A stretch of 64,000 nt of DNA from Occallatibacter savannae (lineage in GTDB: Bacteria; Acidobacteriota; Terriglobia; Terriglobales; Acidobacteriaceae): positions 1,240,001-1,304,000 of the forward strand of contig NZ_QFFY01000001.1 in NCBI RefSeq assembly GCF_003131205.1, in the 5' to 3' direction. The translations under genes and the position numbers were made by a program. Shown piece by piece: positions 62,365 to 64,000 of the stretch. Position 1 is the stretch's first letter. Each line of letters begins with the position of its first letter. Under the pieces are notes generated by a model. That model ran no database searches. It saw only the letters and a list, made by a program, of their open reading frames with translations, and was not told where the DNA came from.

Positions 62365-64000
62365 CTACTGCTTGTTCAATTCCACGTAGTAGTGGTCGAG
62401 ATCCGCTTCGAACTCACCTTTGGTTAGAGTCGTCTTCATCGACTGCCATCGGGTAGTCGGACGAATCGTCTGCCAGTCGCCTCTGGTCCCTACCCGCACC
62501 GGCATGGCAAAATCCTGCTCTTCCGCATCCCACTTGTACATCACCACTCCCGGCGCCTCCCCGAACAGCACCTCCAGCCGCGGAACTGCTGCCCGACGCA
62601 GGTACTGGTTGAAAATTGGCGTCAGGTTCATGCCCGAGTGCTCATTGAAGTACGCGATCACGTCTTCCGTCATGATGTTCTTGTATTTGAACTGCTGATA
62701 TACCCCGCGTATCAGCGCCCACCACTTCGCATCATCGTTCACCACGCTGCGAATCGTGTTCAGCATCAGTGCGCCCTTGAAATACTGGTCCTCCGTCGGG
62801 TCGGCATTCACTCCCCTCTCCCCCACAATCGGCCGCAGATTGTGAACCTTCGGCCGATACCCGCTCAAGTACTTCAGCGCATCTTCTTTACCCCACCGAT
62901 ACTCGACATACAGGCTTTCCAGATACGTCGTCCAGCCCTCGTGAATCCACATGTCCGCGTGATCAGCCGCGCTCACGGCATTGCCAAACCACTCGTGCCC
63001 GCTCTCGTGAATGATGATGAAATCAAATCGCGGACTGATCCCCACCCCGGTCCAGTCCCGCCCCATATATCCGTTCTTGAAAAGATTGCCGTACGTCACC
63101 GCGCTCTGGTGCTCCATTCCTGAGTAAGGCGCCTCCACCAGCTTGTACCCATCCTTCGCAAACGGATAAGGCCCGAAATAATGCTGGTAGGCCTCGATCA
63201 TTCCCTTCGCCTGCGCAAACTGCGGCTTCGACCGCTCCAGATCCTCCGGCAACACGTAAAAGTCCAGCGGCAGCTCGCCAAGCTTCTCCGAATAGTGCTC
63301 ATACTTGCCGATGTTGAGCGACACGTCGTAGTTATTGATCGGATAGCTCACGTGCCAGTCCCAGCGCGTGTAGCCGTCGCCCAGGTCGGTCTTCCCTGCG
63401 AAGTGCCCGTTCGAGATATCCGTCAGACCATTCGGGATCGCAACGCTGATATCCATGCTCTCCACTTCATCCCGCCACTGATCCTTGTTCGGCCACCAGA
63501 TGCTCGCACCGGTCTCCTCGCATGCCGTGTTGATCCAAGTCCGCCCCGCCGGATCCTTCTTGAACGTAATTCCGCCGAACCGCCCCGTCTCCCTCGGATG
63601 ACCCGAATAGTAGAAGTCAATCGCATACACCTGGCCCGCCCGCAGCGTCCGCGGAAAATCGACGAACACCGCTCCGGTGTCCCGCTCAAACTTCAGCGGC
63701 TCTTCCCCGAGCAGAATTTTGTCGATCCTCAGCGCTTCATCCAGATCGAGTTGAATGCGCGTTCCATCCTGCAGCATCCGAAACCGGATCGTATTCTTGC
63801 CCGAGATACTCCTCTCGTCAGGATCGACCCTGATGTCCAGGTGGTAGTACAGCAGATCGTTGTTTGCGCGATACGGCCCATAGCTCCCGCGCAGCATGTC
63901 AAAACGCGTCGGCACAGCTGCGCCCGCATCGTTCGCTCTGATATGCGCCTTCGCCTCTTCGTCCGATTTCTTTTGTGTGGATTGTTGCCCGGCCGATGTC
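62365..64000 (-). CDS. M1-family metallopeptidase, 5' end off the window
   Basis: A zinc aminopeptidase-type protein, at least 544 residues. The zinc motif is complete: HESGHEWFGN, with the distal glutamate in WIHEGWTTYLE. The substrate-side motif reads SGMEH rather than the usual GAMEN. An N-terminal beta domain (LDIRVDPDERSISGKNTIRF) precedes the catalytic part. A GTG at 63915 is a possible start, but the frame stays open to the right edge (reading STQKKSDEEAKAHIRANDAG), so the true start and probable signal peptide lie beyond the window. It is likely exported. Confidence 0.9.
   Translation of the reverse strand, partial: TSAGQQSTQKKSDEEAKAHIRANDAGAAVPTRFDMLRGSYGPYRANNDLLYYHLDIRVDPDERSISGKNTIRFRMLQDGTRIQLDLDEALRIDKILLGEEPLKFERDTGAVFVDFPRTLRAGQVYAIDFYYSGHPRETGRFGGITFKKDPAGRTWINTACEETGASIWWPNKDQWRDEVESMDISVAIPNGLTDISNGHFAGKTDLGDGYTRWDWHVSYPINNYDVSLNIGKYEHYSEKLGELPLDFYVLPEDLERSKPQFAQAKGMIEAYQHYFGPYPFAKDGYKLVEAPYSGMEHQSAVTYGNLFKNGYMGRDWTGVGISPRFDFIIIHESGHEWFGNAVSAADHADMWIHEGWTTYLESLYVEYRWGKEDALKYLSGYRPKVHNLRPIVGERGVNADPTEDQYFKGALMLNTIRSVVNDDAKWWALIRGVYQQFKYKNIMTEDVIAYFNEHSGMNLTPIFNQYLRRAAVPRLEVLFGEAPGVVMYKWDAEEQDFAMPVRVGTRGDWQTIRPTTRWQSMKTTLTKGEFEADLDHYYVELNKQ

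Noticed and set aside
1..64000. tRNA, rRNA, CRISPR array, prophage or insertion sequence
   Set aside because: I looked for T-loop-like GGTTCGAAT words, regular spacer arrays and transposase or integrase proteins and found none convincing.

Overview
The window looks like chromosome from an Acidobacteriota member (class Terriglobia, Acidobacteriaceae-like). The evidence is the high GC content, an Oar-like TonB-dependent receptor with an N-terminal carboxypeptidase-type domain, an ADOP/MacB-type permease without its ATPase, a secreted sedolisin-type peptidase, YD- and HAF-repeat exported proteins, lipid A-type acylation and LolA genes (diderm envelope), and many short word-like palindromic repeats between genes. 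I see no rRNA, tRNA, CRISPR array, prophage or complete insertion sequence.

Layout. 0.1-4 kb: a GH15-type glycosidase behind an LpxL-like acyltransferase, then a SYLF lipid-binding protein. 4.5-10.3 kb: an atypical LuxR-type response regulator divergent from an HU gene, a DUF3788 protein, a YD-repeat protein and priA. 10.3-16.8 kb: a probable sugar-use operon (Na+/solute symporter, two-helix membrane protein, FucI-like isomerase, M24-like protein without its metal-binding aspartates), divergent from a Tat-exported HisC-like aminotransferase. 16.8-25.8 kb: a TonB-family gene split by a frameshift, a GAF protein, the TonB receptor, the ADOP permease and a tandem UspA protein. 26-32.7 kb: an HD hydrolase, a cupin, a zinc alcohol dehydrogenase, a Crp/Fnr regulator, a lone cyclic-nucleotide-binding domain, a second UspA protein and a DUF2231 membrane protein. 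Near-perfect TGTGA-N6-TCACA sites lie upstream of both uspA genes, and the regulator between them carries a CRP-like recognition helix plus an FNR-like set of cysteines. This suggests a local redox or stress regulon.

32.7-37.1 kb: yggU-like, yggS-like, rraB-like and trxB genes, plus an MshEN-AAA ATPase that appears to start at ATT. 37.3-51.8 kb: a degenerate matrixin-like secreted protein, a type II NADH dehydrogenase, serS, lolA (its 3' end overlaps a convergent GT39-type gene), a 1175-residue GH18-like/NodB/GT2 fusion, an NAPE-PLD-like hydrolase and a HAF-repeat protein. 51.9-54.2 kb: a conserved yceD-rpmF-plsX block followed by a Trm112-like gene. 54.3-64 kb: DinB, a UbiD decarboxylase with an in-frame repeat insertion, a pro-domain-less sedolisin, xylose isomerase, a GH39-like lipoprotein, a small beta-barrel protein and an M1 aminopeptidase that runs off the right edge.

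As a whole the genes describe an envelope-rich, polysaccharide-using soil heterotroph: exported hydrolases and TonB uptake feed sugar isomerases, NDH-2 serves respiration, and several small regulators sense redox or energy state. The points most worth following up are the three-domain polysaccharide enzyme, the CRP/FNR-like UspA regulon, the pseudo-M24 sugar operon, the split TonB gene, the probable ATT start, the repeat inserted in ubiD, and a hairpin repeat family whose copies co-vary.
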